A stretch of 55,737 nucleotides of DNA from Pseudomonadota bacterium (GTDB lineage: Bacteria; Pseudomonadota; Gammaproteobacteria; Xanthomonadales; Xanthomonadaceae): positions 1 through 55,737 of the forward strand of contig JAFEFT010000031.1 of the NCBI GenBank assembly GCA_018240435.1. The letters run 5' to 3'. The position numbers and the translations under genes were made by a program. The notes below the pieces were generated by a model, which was given only the letters and a program-made list of their open reading frames with translations, was not told the origin of the DNA and ran no database searches. Of the stretch, positions 1 through 7,108 are shown one piece after another (position 1 is the first letter of the stretch; each line of letters begins with the position of its first letter).

Positions 1-22
1 ACAAGACTTGTTCAGACCTTCC
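1..22. mobile_element. Right end of an IS5-group-like MITE, cut by the window edge
   Basis: The first 22 bases match the right terminal part of the full element at 29127-29283 (ACAAGACTT then TTCAGACCTTCC, with one base different at position 10). It is followed by CTAG at 23-26, which is the same 4-bp target duplication that flanks the copy at 29127. The rsmE stop codon (TAG on the minus strand) lies inside this CTAG. Only one end is visible, so the assignment rests on comparison with the two complete copies in the window. Confidence 0.75.
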
Positions 23-772
23 CTAGCGAAAATCCCCCGCGATCGCCTGCAGCGCGGCAATCGCCGCCAGCCCGGCGGTCTCGGTGCGCAGGATGCGCGG
101 GCCGAGCCGCAAACCGCGAAAGCCGACGGCGCGCAGTTGCGCCAGGTCGCGATCCGACAGCCCGCCTTCCGGGCCCACCACGAAATGGATCGGTGCGTCG
201 AGCGGCGGGTCGGCGGTCGCCGACGCCAGCATGGCCGCAGGCTCGCCGTCCGGGTCGAGGGTCAGGCGCAAGGCGCGCGGCGTGATGCCCGCCAGATAGT
301 CGGCCAGCCGAACGGGCGTGGCGATCGTCGGCACGTCGGCGCGCCCGCACTGCTCGCAGGCGGCAATGGTGATCGCGCGCCAATGCGCCAGCCGCCGTTG
401 CGCGCGATCCTCATCGAGGCGAACCTCGGTGCGTTCCGTGATCACCGGCATGATCGCGCTGACGCCCAGTTCGGTGGCCTTCTGCACGATCCAGTCCATC
501 TTCTCGCCGCGCGCCAGTGCCTGCACCAACACGATTCGCAAAGGCGACTGCGTGGCGTTGACGGATTGCGCGAAGACCGTCGCCGTCGCGCCGCGTTTGC
601 CGATGTTTTCCAGACGCGCGCGGTAGTCGTTGCCGTCGCCGTTGCACAAGATCAACTCGGCGCCGGCGGACAACCGCAGCACGCGCAGCAGGTGCTCGCA
701 GGCAGACGCTGGCAGCGCCACCTCGCTGCCGATGGCCAGTGATGATTCGACGAAACAACGTGGAATCCTCAT
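23..772 (-). CDS. rsmE: 16S rRNA (uracil1498-N3)-methyltransferase RsmE
   Basis: This 249-residue cytoplasmic enzyme methylates N3 of U1498 in 16S rRNA using SAM. The length is normal for the family. The C-terminal SPOUT/trefoil-knot signature is intact: VGPEGGLSDRDL, then RLGPRILRTETA, with the ending AAIAALQ typical of RsmE. The N-terminal PUA-like part begins MRIPRCFV. It lies 31 bp downstream of bioA on the same strand, so the two are probably co-transcribed. The stop codon is formed by the CTAG target duplication of the MITE at the left edge, so the insertion sits directly behind the gene without changing the protein. Confidence 0.93.
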   Translation of the reverse strand: MRIPRCFVESSLAIGSEVALPASACEHLLRVLRLSAGAELILCNGDGNDYRARLENIGKRGATATVFAQSVNATQSPLRIVLVQALARGEKMDWIVQKATELGVSAIMPVITERTEVRLDEDRAQRRLAHWRAITIAACEQCGRADVPTIATPVRLADYLAGITPRALRLTLDPDGEPAAMLASATADPPLDAPIHFVVGPEGGLSDRDLAQLRAVGFRGLRLGPRILRTETAGLAAIAALQAIAGDFR

Positions 773-803
773 CGCGATCGATCTCCGTGTGGCGGCGTGC
801 GCG

Positions 804-2186
804 TCAGGCGCTGGCGGCGTCGATCGCCTCGGCGCTCACCTGCGCCAGCAAGTGCAGCTCATCTTCGTCGACGCAATACGGCGGCATCCAGTACAGCACA
901 TCGCCGAGCGGCCGCAGCAGCACGCCGCGCGCAAGCGCATGGCGATAGGCGCGCAGACCTCGTCGTTCCTGCGCGGGCCAGGGTGTGCGCGTGCGCGCAT
1001 CGGCGGCCATCTCGATGGCGAGGATCATGCCGGTCTGGCGCACCTGCGCGACGTGCGGATGTTCGGCCAGGGGCGCGGCGAGCCGGGCCATCGTGGCGCT
1101 GGTGACACGATTGCGCTCGATGATCGGCTCGCTGGCGAACGTGCGCAGCACTTCCCGCGCGACCGCGCAGGCCAGCGGATTGCCGGTGTAGCTATGCGAA
1201 TGCAGGAAGGCCTTGCTGGCCGCGTAATCAGCGTAGAAGGCATCGTAGATGCGTTGCGTCGTCAGTACCGCCGACAGCGGCAGCATGCCGCCGGTCAGGC
1301 CCTTGGACAGCAGCATCAGGTCGGGTGAAATGCCGGCCTGTTCGCAGGCAAACAGCGTGCCGGTGCGACCGAAACCGACCGCGATCTCGTCGCAGATCAG
1401 CAGCACGCCATGCGCATCGCACAGTTTGCGTGCTTCGGTCAGATAGGTCGGATGGTGCATGCGCATGCCGCCGGCGCATTGCACCAGCGGCTCGACGATC
1501 AGCGCGCAGACCTCATCGCCGTGACGTTCCAGCACCTCGCGCAACCCCTCGGCGACACGTCGCGCGCAATCCTGCGGCGACTGGCCGGCTTCGCCGAGAT
1601 ACGCATCGGGCGAGGGCGCGAGCAGCGGTTCGAGCAGCAGCGGTGCATAGGTCTTTCGATACAGCGGGATGTCGGTCATCGCCAGCGCGCCCAGCGTCTC
1701 GCCGTGGTAGCCACCGTGCAGCGCGATGAATTTCGTGCGTCGCCCATCACCTTGATTGCGATGGAAGTGGAAGGCCATCTTCAACGCGACTTCGACCGCT
1801 GCCGAGCCGTTGTCGGCATAAAACACTTTCGCCAGTCCCGGCGGTGCCACGCGCAGCAACGCTTCGGCCAGCTCGATCGCCGGCGCATGGCCGAAGCCGG
1901 CCAGCAGGACATGATCGAGTTCATGCAACTGCCGTTCCAGTGCCGCCACCAGACGTGGATCGCGGTGGCCGAACAGGCAGGTCCACCAGCTCGACACGGC
2001 GTCGAGATGGCGTTTGCCGTCCATGTCGGTCAGCCACGCACCCTGTGCTGAACGGATCGGCAGCAATGGAATGGCGTGGTTCGCGGCAACACCGTCGCCG
2101 TGGTCGTGCATCTGCGTGCATGGATGCCACAACACGGCCAGATCGCGGGCATTCCAGGCGGCATTGTCGGTGTGGGTCATCGGCAT
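804..2186 (-). CDS. bioA: Adenosylmethionine-8-amino-7-oxononanoate aminotransferase BioA
   Basis: BioA transfers the amino group of SAM to KAPA to make 7,8-diaminopelargonic acid, the antepenultimate step of biotin synthesis. It is a 460-residue class III PLP aminotransferase, slightly longer than typical BioA. Seen in the sequence: N-terminal LWHPCTQM, the WWTCLFGHRDPR region that carries substrate contacts, the YHGETLGAL motif, ICDEIAVGFGRTG, and the PLP lysine in LLSKGLTGG at residue 295. Other bio genes are not in the window. An alternative start two codons downstream (ATG at 2180) is possible. The gene is divergent from nudE across about 177 bp and is followed by rsmE. Confidence 0.93.
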   Translation of the reverse strand: MPMTHTDNAAWNARDLAVLWHPCTQMHDHGDGVAANHAIPLLPIRSAQGAWLTDMDGKRHLDAVSSWWTCLFGHRDPRLVAALERQLHELDHVLLAGFGHAPAIELAEALLRVAPPGLAKVFYADNGSAAVEVALKMAFHFHRNQGDGRRTKFIALHGGYHGETLGALAMTDIPLYRKTYAPLLLEPLLAPSPDAYLGEAGQSPQDCARRVAEGLREVLERHGDEVCALIVEPLVQCAGGMRMHHPTYLTEARKLCDAHGVLLICDEIAVGFGRTGTLFACEQAGISPDLMLLSKGLTGGMLPLSAVLTTQRIYDAFYADYAASKAFLHSHSYTGNPLACAVAREVLRTFASEPIIERNRVTSATMARLAAPLAEHPHVAQVRQTGMILAIEMAADARTRTPWPAQERRGLRAYRHALARGVLLRPLGDVLYWMPPYCVDEDELHLLAQVSAEAIDAASA

Positions 2187-2363
2187 GGCAGAGTGCGAGT
2201 CGTGCGCAGGCGGGCATCATCGGCCGCGCCCGCGGCGATGTCACGCACCGGTAGCGACGCGGCGACGCCAACGATGCGCGGCCGCGGCGGCCGGATGGCT
2301 TATCATGAGCGCCGGGCGCATCGCATCGCGCTCGTCGGTCTGGCCTTTCGGAAGCGCCTCGCG

Positions 2364-2951
2364 ATGTCGTCTCCCCGTTCGATTCCACCGGCTCGGCCGC
2401 TGCCGCGCGTACACGGCATCAGCGCCCGCGGCGAGGGCGATCGCATCGTCGAGGAAGTCGATCTGGAATTCGGCAACGGTGAGCGCCGGCGTTATCGCCG
2501 CGTCTGCGCGCGCGGGCCCGGTTCGGTGATGGTGGCGGCGATGGCCGATGCCGACACCATCCTGCTGGTGCGCGAATACGCCTGCGGCACCGGCCGTTAC
2601 GAAATCGGCCTGCCCAAGGGGCGGATGGACGATGGCGAGAGCCCCGAGCAGGCGGCCAACCGCGAGCTGAAGGAAGAAGCCGGGTTCGGCGCCCGTCGGC
2701 TCACGCGCTTGCGGTCATTGGCGTTGTCGCCGAGCTATATGGAATTCACCACCCACCTGGTCCTCGCCGAGGATCTGTACCCCGAACGCCTTGCCGGCGA
2801 CGAACCCGAGGAGATCGATGTGCTGCCGTGGAAGCTGGCCGATTTGCATGCGCTGATGCTGCGCGAGGATTGCTCGGAGGGGCGCTCGCTGGCAGCGCTG
2901 TTCATCGTGCGTGAACTGCTTGCCCGTCGAGCGGACGGAGAGATGGCATGA
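2364..2951 (+). CDS. nudE: ADP compounds hydrolase NudE (Nudix family)
   Basis: NudE is a 195-residue Nudix hydrolase that cleaves ADP-ribose, AP3A and NADH-type dinucleotides. A complete Nudix box begins at residue 86 (GRMDDGES, then RELKEEAGFG), with the metal-binding RELKEE core intact. The preceding ILLVREYACGTGRYEIGLPKG is typical of NudE. The frame is open upstream, with an in-frame ATG at 2295, but similarity only starts near MSSPRS, so ATG 2364 was chosen. It overlaps cysQ by 4 nt (ATGA), and cysQ overlaps mazG, making a compact nudE-cysQ-mazG operon of nucleotide clean-up enzymes. Confidence 0.87.
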   Translation: MSSPRSIPPARPLPRVHGISARGEGDRIVEEVDLEFGNGERRRYRRVCARGPGSVMVAAMADADTILLVREYACGTGRYEIGLPKGRMDDGESPEQAANRELKEEAGFGARRLTRLRSLALSPSYMEFTTHLVLAEDLYPERLAGDEPEEIDVLPWKLADLHALMLREDCSEGRSLAALFIVRELLARRADGEMA

Positions 2952-3739
2952 GCGAGTGGACGATCGACGATGTCATCGCCATCGCCCGCCGCGCCGGCGA
3001 TGCGATCATGCAGATCTACGTGCAGGATTTCGCGGTCGAGGCCAAGGCCGACGATTCGCCGCTGACCGCTGCCGACATGGCTTCCCATCGCATCATCTGC
3101 GACGGGCTGGCGGCGCTGACGCCGGAGCTGCCGATTCTTTCCGAAGAATCGAAAGCCATCGCCTGGGACGTGCGCCGCAACTGGCAGCGCTACTGGCTGG
3201 TCGATCCGCTCGACGGCACCCGCGAGTTCGTCAAGAAGAACGGCGAGTTCACCGTCAACATCGCCATGATCGAGGACGGTGTGCCGGTGCTCGGCGTCGT
3301 CCTGGCGCCCGCGCTGGATTACCTCGTGCACGGTGAACGCGGTGTCGGTGCCTGCCGCCGCGACGGCGAGCACGACATCGAGCTGCTGACGCGGCGCCCG
3401 GCGCCCACGCCGCTGCGGGTCGCCGCCAGCCGCTCGCATCTGGATGCACGCACCGCAGCGGCGCTGGAGAAGATGGGCTCGAGCGAACGCATCGGCATGG
3501 GGTCATCGCTGAAATTCTGCCGCATTGCGGAGGGCGGCATCGACGTCTATCCGCGTTTCGGCCCCACCTCGGAATGGGATACCGCGGCGGCGCAGTGCGT
3601 GCTCGAAGCCGCCGGCGGCGTCGTGCTCCGCCTCGATGGCCAGCCGCTGGCGTACAACGGCAAGGACAGTCTGCTCAATCCGGATTTCATCGCGCTCGGC
3701 GATGCCGACCTGCCGTGGCGGAGCTGGATCGATGGTTGA
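2948..3739 (+). CDS. cysQ: 3'(2'),5'-bisphosphate nucleotidase CysQ
   Basis: CysQ is a 263-residue member of the inositol monophosphatase fold family. It removes the 3'-phosphate from PAP, a by-product of sulfate assimilation, and so prevents PAP inhibition of sulfotransferases and RNases. Seen: the ILSEES acidic metal-site segment, the DPLDGTREF motif at residues 86-94, and the C-terminal WDTAAAQCVLEAAGG metal-binding motif. The start overlaps nudE by 4 nt and the stop lies inside mazG (8-nt overlap), which implies translational coupling. All metal-binding motifs are intact. Confidence 0.93.
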   Translation: MSEWTIDDVIAIARRAGDAIMQIYVQDFAVEAKADDSPLTAADMASHRIICDGLAALTPELPILSEESKAIAWDVRRNWQRYWLVDPLDGTREFVKKNGEFTVNIAMIEDGVPVLGVVLAPALDYLVHGERGVGACRRDGEHDIELLTRRPAPTPLRVAASRSHLDARTAAALEKMGSSERIGMGSSLKFCRIAEGGIDVYPRFGPTSEWDTAAAQCVLEAAGGVVLRLDGQPLAYNGKDSLLNPDFIALGDADLPWRSWIDG

Positions 3740-4613
3740 TGGCGCCGGTGGCGAAATCCAGCGCCTGCTCGCCATCATGGCGCAGTTGCGGGACCCGCAG
3801 CGCGGCTGCCCGTGGGACGTGCAGCAGACATTCGCGACCATCGCTCCGTACACCATCGAGGAAGCCTACGAGGTCGCCGACGCCATCGATCGCCAGGACA
3901 TGCACGACCTGCGCGATGAATTGGGCGATTTGTTGCTGCAAGTCGTCTTCCACTCACGCATGGCCGAGGAGGCAGGGCAGTTCGCTTTCGCCGACGTGGT
4001 CGCCGCCATTTGCGAAAAGATGGAGCGCAGGCATCCACACGTGTTTGCCGCACAGGCGGACGGCGAGGCCCAACCGGCCGATGCGCAGGCGCAGACGCAG
4101 CGTTGGGAGCAGATCAAGCGCGACGAACGCGTCGCGAAAGGTACCGCCGGCGATGCCAGCGCGCTGGCCGGAATCGCGCGCGGGCTGCCCGAGTGGCAAC
4201 GCGCGCTCAAACTGCAAAAACGCGCCGCCACGATCGGTTTCGACTGGCCCGATCATGTGCCGGTGATCGCCAAGCTGCATGAGGAAATCGACGAGGTGCG
4301 CGCCGAGTTCGCGGCGGTCGCGGCAGCGCCCGACGATGCCGCCGCGCGTGCGCGCCTGGCCGACGAGATCGGCGACGTGCTGTTCGTCTGCGCCAATCTC
4401 GCCCGCCATGCCAAGGTCGATCCGGGCAGCGCGCTGCGCCATGCCAATGCCAAGTTCGAGCGCCGGTTCCGGCTGATGGAAGCACTCGCCCGCGGCGATG
4501 GCACGCCATTGCCGACGCTGTCACTGGCAATGCAGGATCATTACTGGGATCGCGCCAAGGCCGCCGAGCGCGGAAGCGAAGCCGAGCAATTGCCTGCTGA
4601 TCGAATGGATTGA
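3732..4613 (+). CDS. mazG: Nucleoside triphosphate pyrophosphohydrolase MazG
   Basis: This 293-residue all-alpha NTP pyrophosphohydrolase hydrolyses (d)NTPs to monophosphates and limits ppGpp-linked stress and aberrant nucleotides. Two MazG domains are visible. The first begins RDPQRGCPWD and carries EEAYEVADAI and RDELGDLLLQVVFHSRMAEE. The second carries LHEEIDEVRAEF and DEIGDVLFVCANLARH. The ending HYWDRAKAAER is usual for proteobacterial MazG. The frame is open further upstream inside cysQ, but homology starts a few residues after ATG 3732, which overlaps the cysQ stop by 8 nt. It is the last gene of the nudE-cysQ-mazG operon. Confidence 0.93.
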   Translation: MVDGAGGEIQRLLAIMAQLRDPQRGCPWDVQQTFATIAPYTIEEAYEVADAIDRQDMHDLRDELGDLLLQVVFHSRMAEEAGQFAFADVVAAICEKMERRHPHVFAAQADGEAQPADAQAQTQRWEQIKRDERVAKGTAGDASALAGIARGLPEWQRALKLQKRAATIGFDWPDHVPVIAKLHEEIDEVRAEFAAVAAAPDDAAARARLADEIGDVLFVCANLARHAKVDPGSALRHANAKFERRFRLMEALARGDGTPLPTLSLAMQDHYWDRAKAAERGSEAEQLPADRMD

Positions 4614-4756
4614 AATTCGGTTGATTCCGTCCGTGCTGAATGGGTCGCGCTGCAAGCGGAGTCGATGGCAGGAATGATGCCGTTCGTGATGAGCCATGTG
4701 ACTTTGTTCAGGACAAGCCAGTCGAACCCGAACGAAGACGAGGGCAGCAAACGATA

Positions 4757-4789
4757 CCGTTCGTGGTGAGCCTGTCGAACCATGAACGG
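4757..4789. repeat. Palindromic dispersed repeat (GTTCGTGGT...ACC.TGAAC type)
   Basis: An 11-bp arm CCGTTCGTGGT (4757-4767) pairs with ACCATGAACGG (4779-4789) through one G-T wobble, around a GAGCCTGTCGA loop. This is the widespread 'TTCGTGGTGAGCCTGTCGAACCA' class of intergenic repeat. A decayed copy begins at about 4679 (CCGTTCGTGATGAGCC). The 238-bp gap between mazG and the next gene (4614-4851) holds these repeats and nothing else recognisable. The hairpin may also serve as the mazG 3' end. Confidence 0.7.
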
Positions 4790-4851
4790 CACCGCCGACA
4801 TCGCCGACATCGCCCCCGCACCCTTGGCCTTCGTTGCTGTCCGCGCGCCAT

Positions 4852-5202
4852 TCACTCCGCGAAAATCAGGAACGCGGCGCCGACGATCAGCACGAAACCG
4901 GCGATGTGGTTCCAGCGGATCGGCTCGCCCAGGTACCAGATCGAAAAAAACGCGAACACCACCAGGGTGATGATTTCCTGCATGCCCTTGAGCTGGGCGG
5001 CGCTGTAAACGGTGTGGCCGAGTCGGTTGGCCGGCACTTGCAGGCAGTATTCGAAGAAGGCGATGCCCCAGCTCATCAGCACCACCATCCACAATGGGCG
5101 GCTGGTGAATTTCAGATGCCCGTACCATGCGGCGGTCATGAAGATGTTGGAGCCGATCAGCAGGGCGATCGGCAACAGCCAGGGGCGCAGCGAGACAGGC
5201 AT
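4852..5202 (-). CDS. DMT-superfamily small membrane protein (DUF486)
   Basis: This 116-residue protein has four predicted membrane helices: about 8-24 (PIALLIGSNIFMTAAW), 38-54 (MVVLMSWGIAFFEYCL), 72-90 (MQEIITLVVFAFFSIWYL) and 98-115 (IAGFVLIVGAAFLIF). The motif QVPANRLGHTVYSAAQLKG between helices 2 and 3 is characteristic of the DUF486 family, whose fold resembles half of a drug/metabolite transporter. No substrate is known. It stands alone on the minus strand, convergent with mazG and divergent from the isoaspartyl peptidase. Confidence 0.85.
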   Translation of the reverse strand: MPVSLRPWLLPIALLIGSNIFMTAAWYGHLKFTSRPLWMVVLMSWGIAFFEYCLQVPANRLGHTVYSAAQLKGMQEIITLVVFAFFSIWYLGEPIRWNHIAGFVLIVGAAFLIFAE

Positions 5203-5360
5203 GGGCAGGGCCGGATGGGGAAAGCGCAGATGCTACCGGAGCGGCTGCCCGACCGCGTCGGCATCGCCGAGCATCCGCATGTCTCCGCCGGCTCCGGTAT
5301 CCTTGCGCGCTCGCCAGCGTGCATGCGCGTTGCTTGCCTGGCACCACCCGGAACCCCGCC

Positions 5361-6371
5361 ATGACGCATCCAGTCCACGCTGCCGTCGATCCATCCAACC
5401 CCGCTGCCGAGGCTGCCCGGCCGATCACCGCGCTGGTGATCCACGGTGGTGCCGGCACCATTGGCCGCGCCCAGCTCACCGCCGAGAAGGAGGCTTCGAT
5501 CCGCGCCGGACTGAACCGCGCGCTCGATGCCGGCCATGCCGTGTTGCACGCCGGCGGCAGCGCTCGCGAGGCGGTGGTCGCGGCGGTGGCGGTGCTCGAG
5601 GATGACCCCCACTTCAACGCCGGCCACGGCGCGGTGTTCAGCCACGACGGCGTCAACGAACTCGATGCCTCGATCATGGACGGCCACACGCTCGAAGCCG
5701 GTGCCGTGGCGGGCGTGCATCGGGTCAAGCATCCGATCGAACTGGCGCGCGCGGTGATGGAGCGTTCTTCGCATGTGATGTTGATCGGCGACGGTGCCGA
5801 GGCATTCGCCAGGACCGTTCCGGGCATCGCCTTCGTCGATCCCGGTTACTTTTTCACCGACGACCGCTGGCAACAGTTGCAGGATGCCAAGCGCGAAGAA
5901 GCCGCCGGTGCCGCCAAGGCGCCCAGCGCGCACTTCGGCACCGTCGGCGCGGTCGCGCTCGATGCGCGCGGCCACCTCGCCGCCGCCACGTCGACGGGCG
6001 GCATGACCAACAAGCGTTGGGGCAGGGTGGGCGATTCGCCAATCATCGGTGCCGGCACCTATGCGACCGCCGATTGCGCGGTGTCGGGTACCGGCTGGGG
6101 CGAGTTCTTCATCCGTCTGAACGTCGCCGCCGACATCTGCGCGCGCGTGAGCTATCGTGGCGACGACTTGCAGGCGGCCGCAGACGCCGTGGTGATGCAG
6201 CGCCTGGGATCGCTGACGTTGAACGGCGAGCACGGCGATGGCGGCGTGATCGCCATCGACGCACGCGGGCAGATCGCGATGCCGTTCAACACCGAGGGCA
6301 TGTATCGCGGCTGGATCCGGCTCGACGGCACGCGCGGGACGGCGATCTTCGCGGACGACGCGCGCCGCTGA
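5361..6371 (+). CDS. iaaA: Isoaspartyl peptidase / type III L-asparaginase (Ntn hydrolase)
   Basis: This 336-residue N-terminal nucleophile hydrolase is made as a precursor that cleaves itself. The new N-terminus would be Thr194 in HFGTVGAVALD, after a variable linker rich in Ala, Lys and Glu. Other family motifs are VIHGGAGTI, FNAGHGAVF, the substrate-binding STGGMTNKRWGRVGDSPIIGAG, and GTGWGEFF. It splits beta-aspartyl dipeptides and L-asparagine. No signal peptide is evident, which suggests a cytoplasmic enzyme. ATG 5361 is preferred over the in-frame ATG at 5319, whose extra 14 residues match nothing. An asparagine synthetase (asnB) lies elsewhere in the window, so both synthesis and breakdown of asparagine are represented. 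Confidence 0.92.
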   Translation: MTHPVHAAVDPSNPAAEAARPITALVIHGGAGTIGRAQLTAEKEASIRAGLNRALDAGHAVLHAGGSAREAVVAAVAVLEDDPHFNAGHGAVFSHDGVNELDASIMDGHTLEAGAVAGVHRVKHPIELARAVMERSSHVMLIGDGAEAFARTVPGIAFVDPGYFFTDDRWQQLQDAKREEAAGAAKAPSAHFGTVGAVALDARGHLAAATSTGGMTNKRWGRVGDSPIIGAGTYATADCAVSGTGWGEFFIRLNVAADICARVSYRGDDLQAAADAVVMQRLGSLTLNGEHGDGGVIAIDARGQIAMPFNTEGMYRGWIRLDGTRGTAIFADDARR

Positions 6372-6373
6372 CG

Positions 6374-6394
6374 CCCGGCGGCGCGCCCGCCGGG
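6374..6394 (+). terminator. GC-rich hairpin behind the isoaspartyl peptidase
   Basis: CCCGGCGG (6374-6381) is complementary to CCGCCGGG (6387-6394) across a 5-nt loop, three bases after the stop codon. There is no U-run, so termination is only a possibility. Confidence 0.35.
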
Positions 6395-6529
6395 TGGCTG
6401 CCCGCTGGCTTGACGGCACTTTCGAGCCTGCGCCGGCCGGAATGCGCCCGCACTTTCGCGTCGTGGACGATGCCAGAGGTTTCGCCCGCGTGATGGCGGT
6501 ATGCGAAACTCCGTGGCCAGACCGGACAG

Positions 6530-7108
6530 ATGTGGGAACAGGCCATGGCAGCGAGCCTCGGCGCCGAGGTCACCGTGTTGCTGGCTCGCGCCCGCGCTGG
6601 CGACAGTGCGGCGCTGGGCGCGGTCTATGGTGCCGTTTACGACGAACTCAAGCGTGCCGCCCGCCTGCAACTGCGACGCATGCACGACGACTTCCAGACC
6701 ACCGCGCTGGTCCACGAGGCCTACCTCAAGCTGGCCGGCGGCGCGCCGCTGGCCGCGGTCGACCGCAACCACCTGCTGGCGCTGTCGGCGCGGGCGATGC
6801 GGCAGGTGCTGGTCGACGACGCGCGCGCACGCAACGCGGACAAGCGCGGCGGCGGCCAGGCCGCGCTGACCTTGACGGCTTCCATCGGCAGTGGCGATGC
6901 CGCCGCCATCGAGGTGCTGGCGCTGGACGAGTTGCTGGCGTCCTTGCACAAGCTCGATGCGCGCGCCGCGCAGATCGTCGAACTGCGCTACTTCGGCGGT
7001 TACGAGGAAGCCGAGATCGCGGCGATGCTCGGCGTCACCGGCCGCACCGTGCGCCGCGACTGGCGCAAGGCGCGCGCGTTCCTGCTGGCGGCGATGGCGC
7101 ATGAATGA
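6530..7108 (+). CDS. ECF-type RNA polymerase sigma factor (sigma-70 X6/TIGR02999-like)
   Basis: This 192-residue extracytoplasmic-function sigma factor belongs to the group found beside serine/threonine kinases in Xanthomonadales. Region 2 is seen as YDELKRAARLQLRRM, TTALVHEAYLKL and LLALSARAMRQVLVDDARAR. Region 4 is seen as LDARAAQIVELRYFGGYEE, followed by the helix-turn-helix AEIAAMLGVTGRTVRRDWRKAR. It overlaps the start of the kinase gene by 8 nt. No anti-sigma gene is adjacent; the partner kinase may control it, which is inference from the gene pairing. A second in-frame ATG at 6545 could be the true start. Confidence 0.9.
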   Translation: MWEQAMAASLGAEVTVLLARARAGDSAALGAVYGAVYDELKRAARLQLRRMHDDFQTTALVHEAYLKLAGGAPLAAVDRNHLLALSARAMRQVLVDDARARNADKRGGGQAALTLTASIGSGDAAAIEVLALDELLASLHKLDARAAQIVELRYFGGYEEAEIAAMLGVTGRTVRRDWRKARAFLLAAMAHE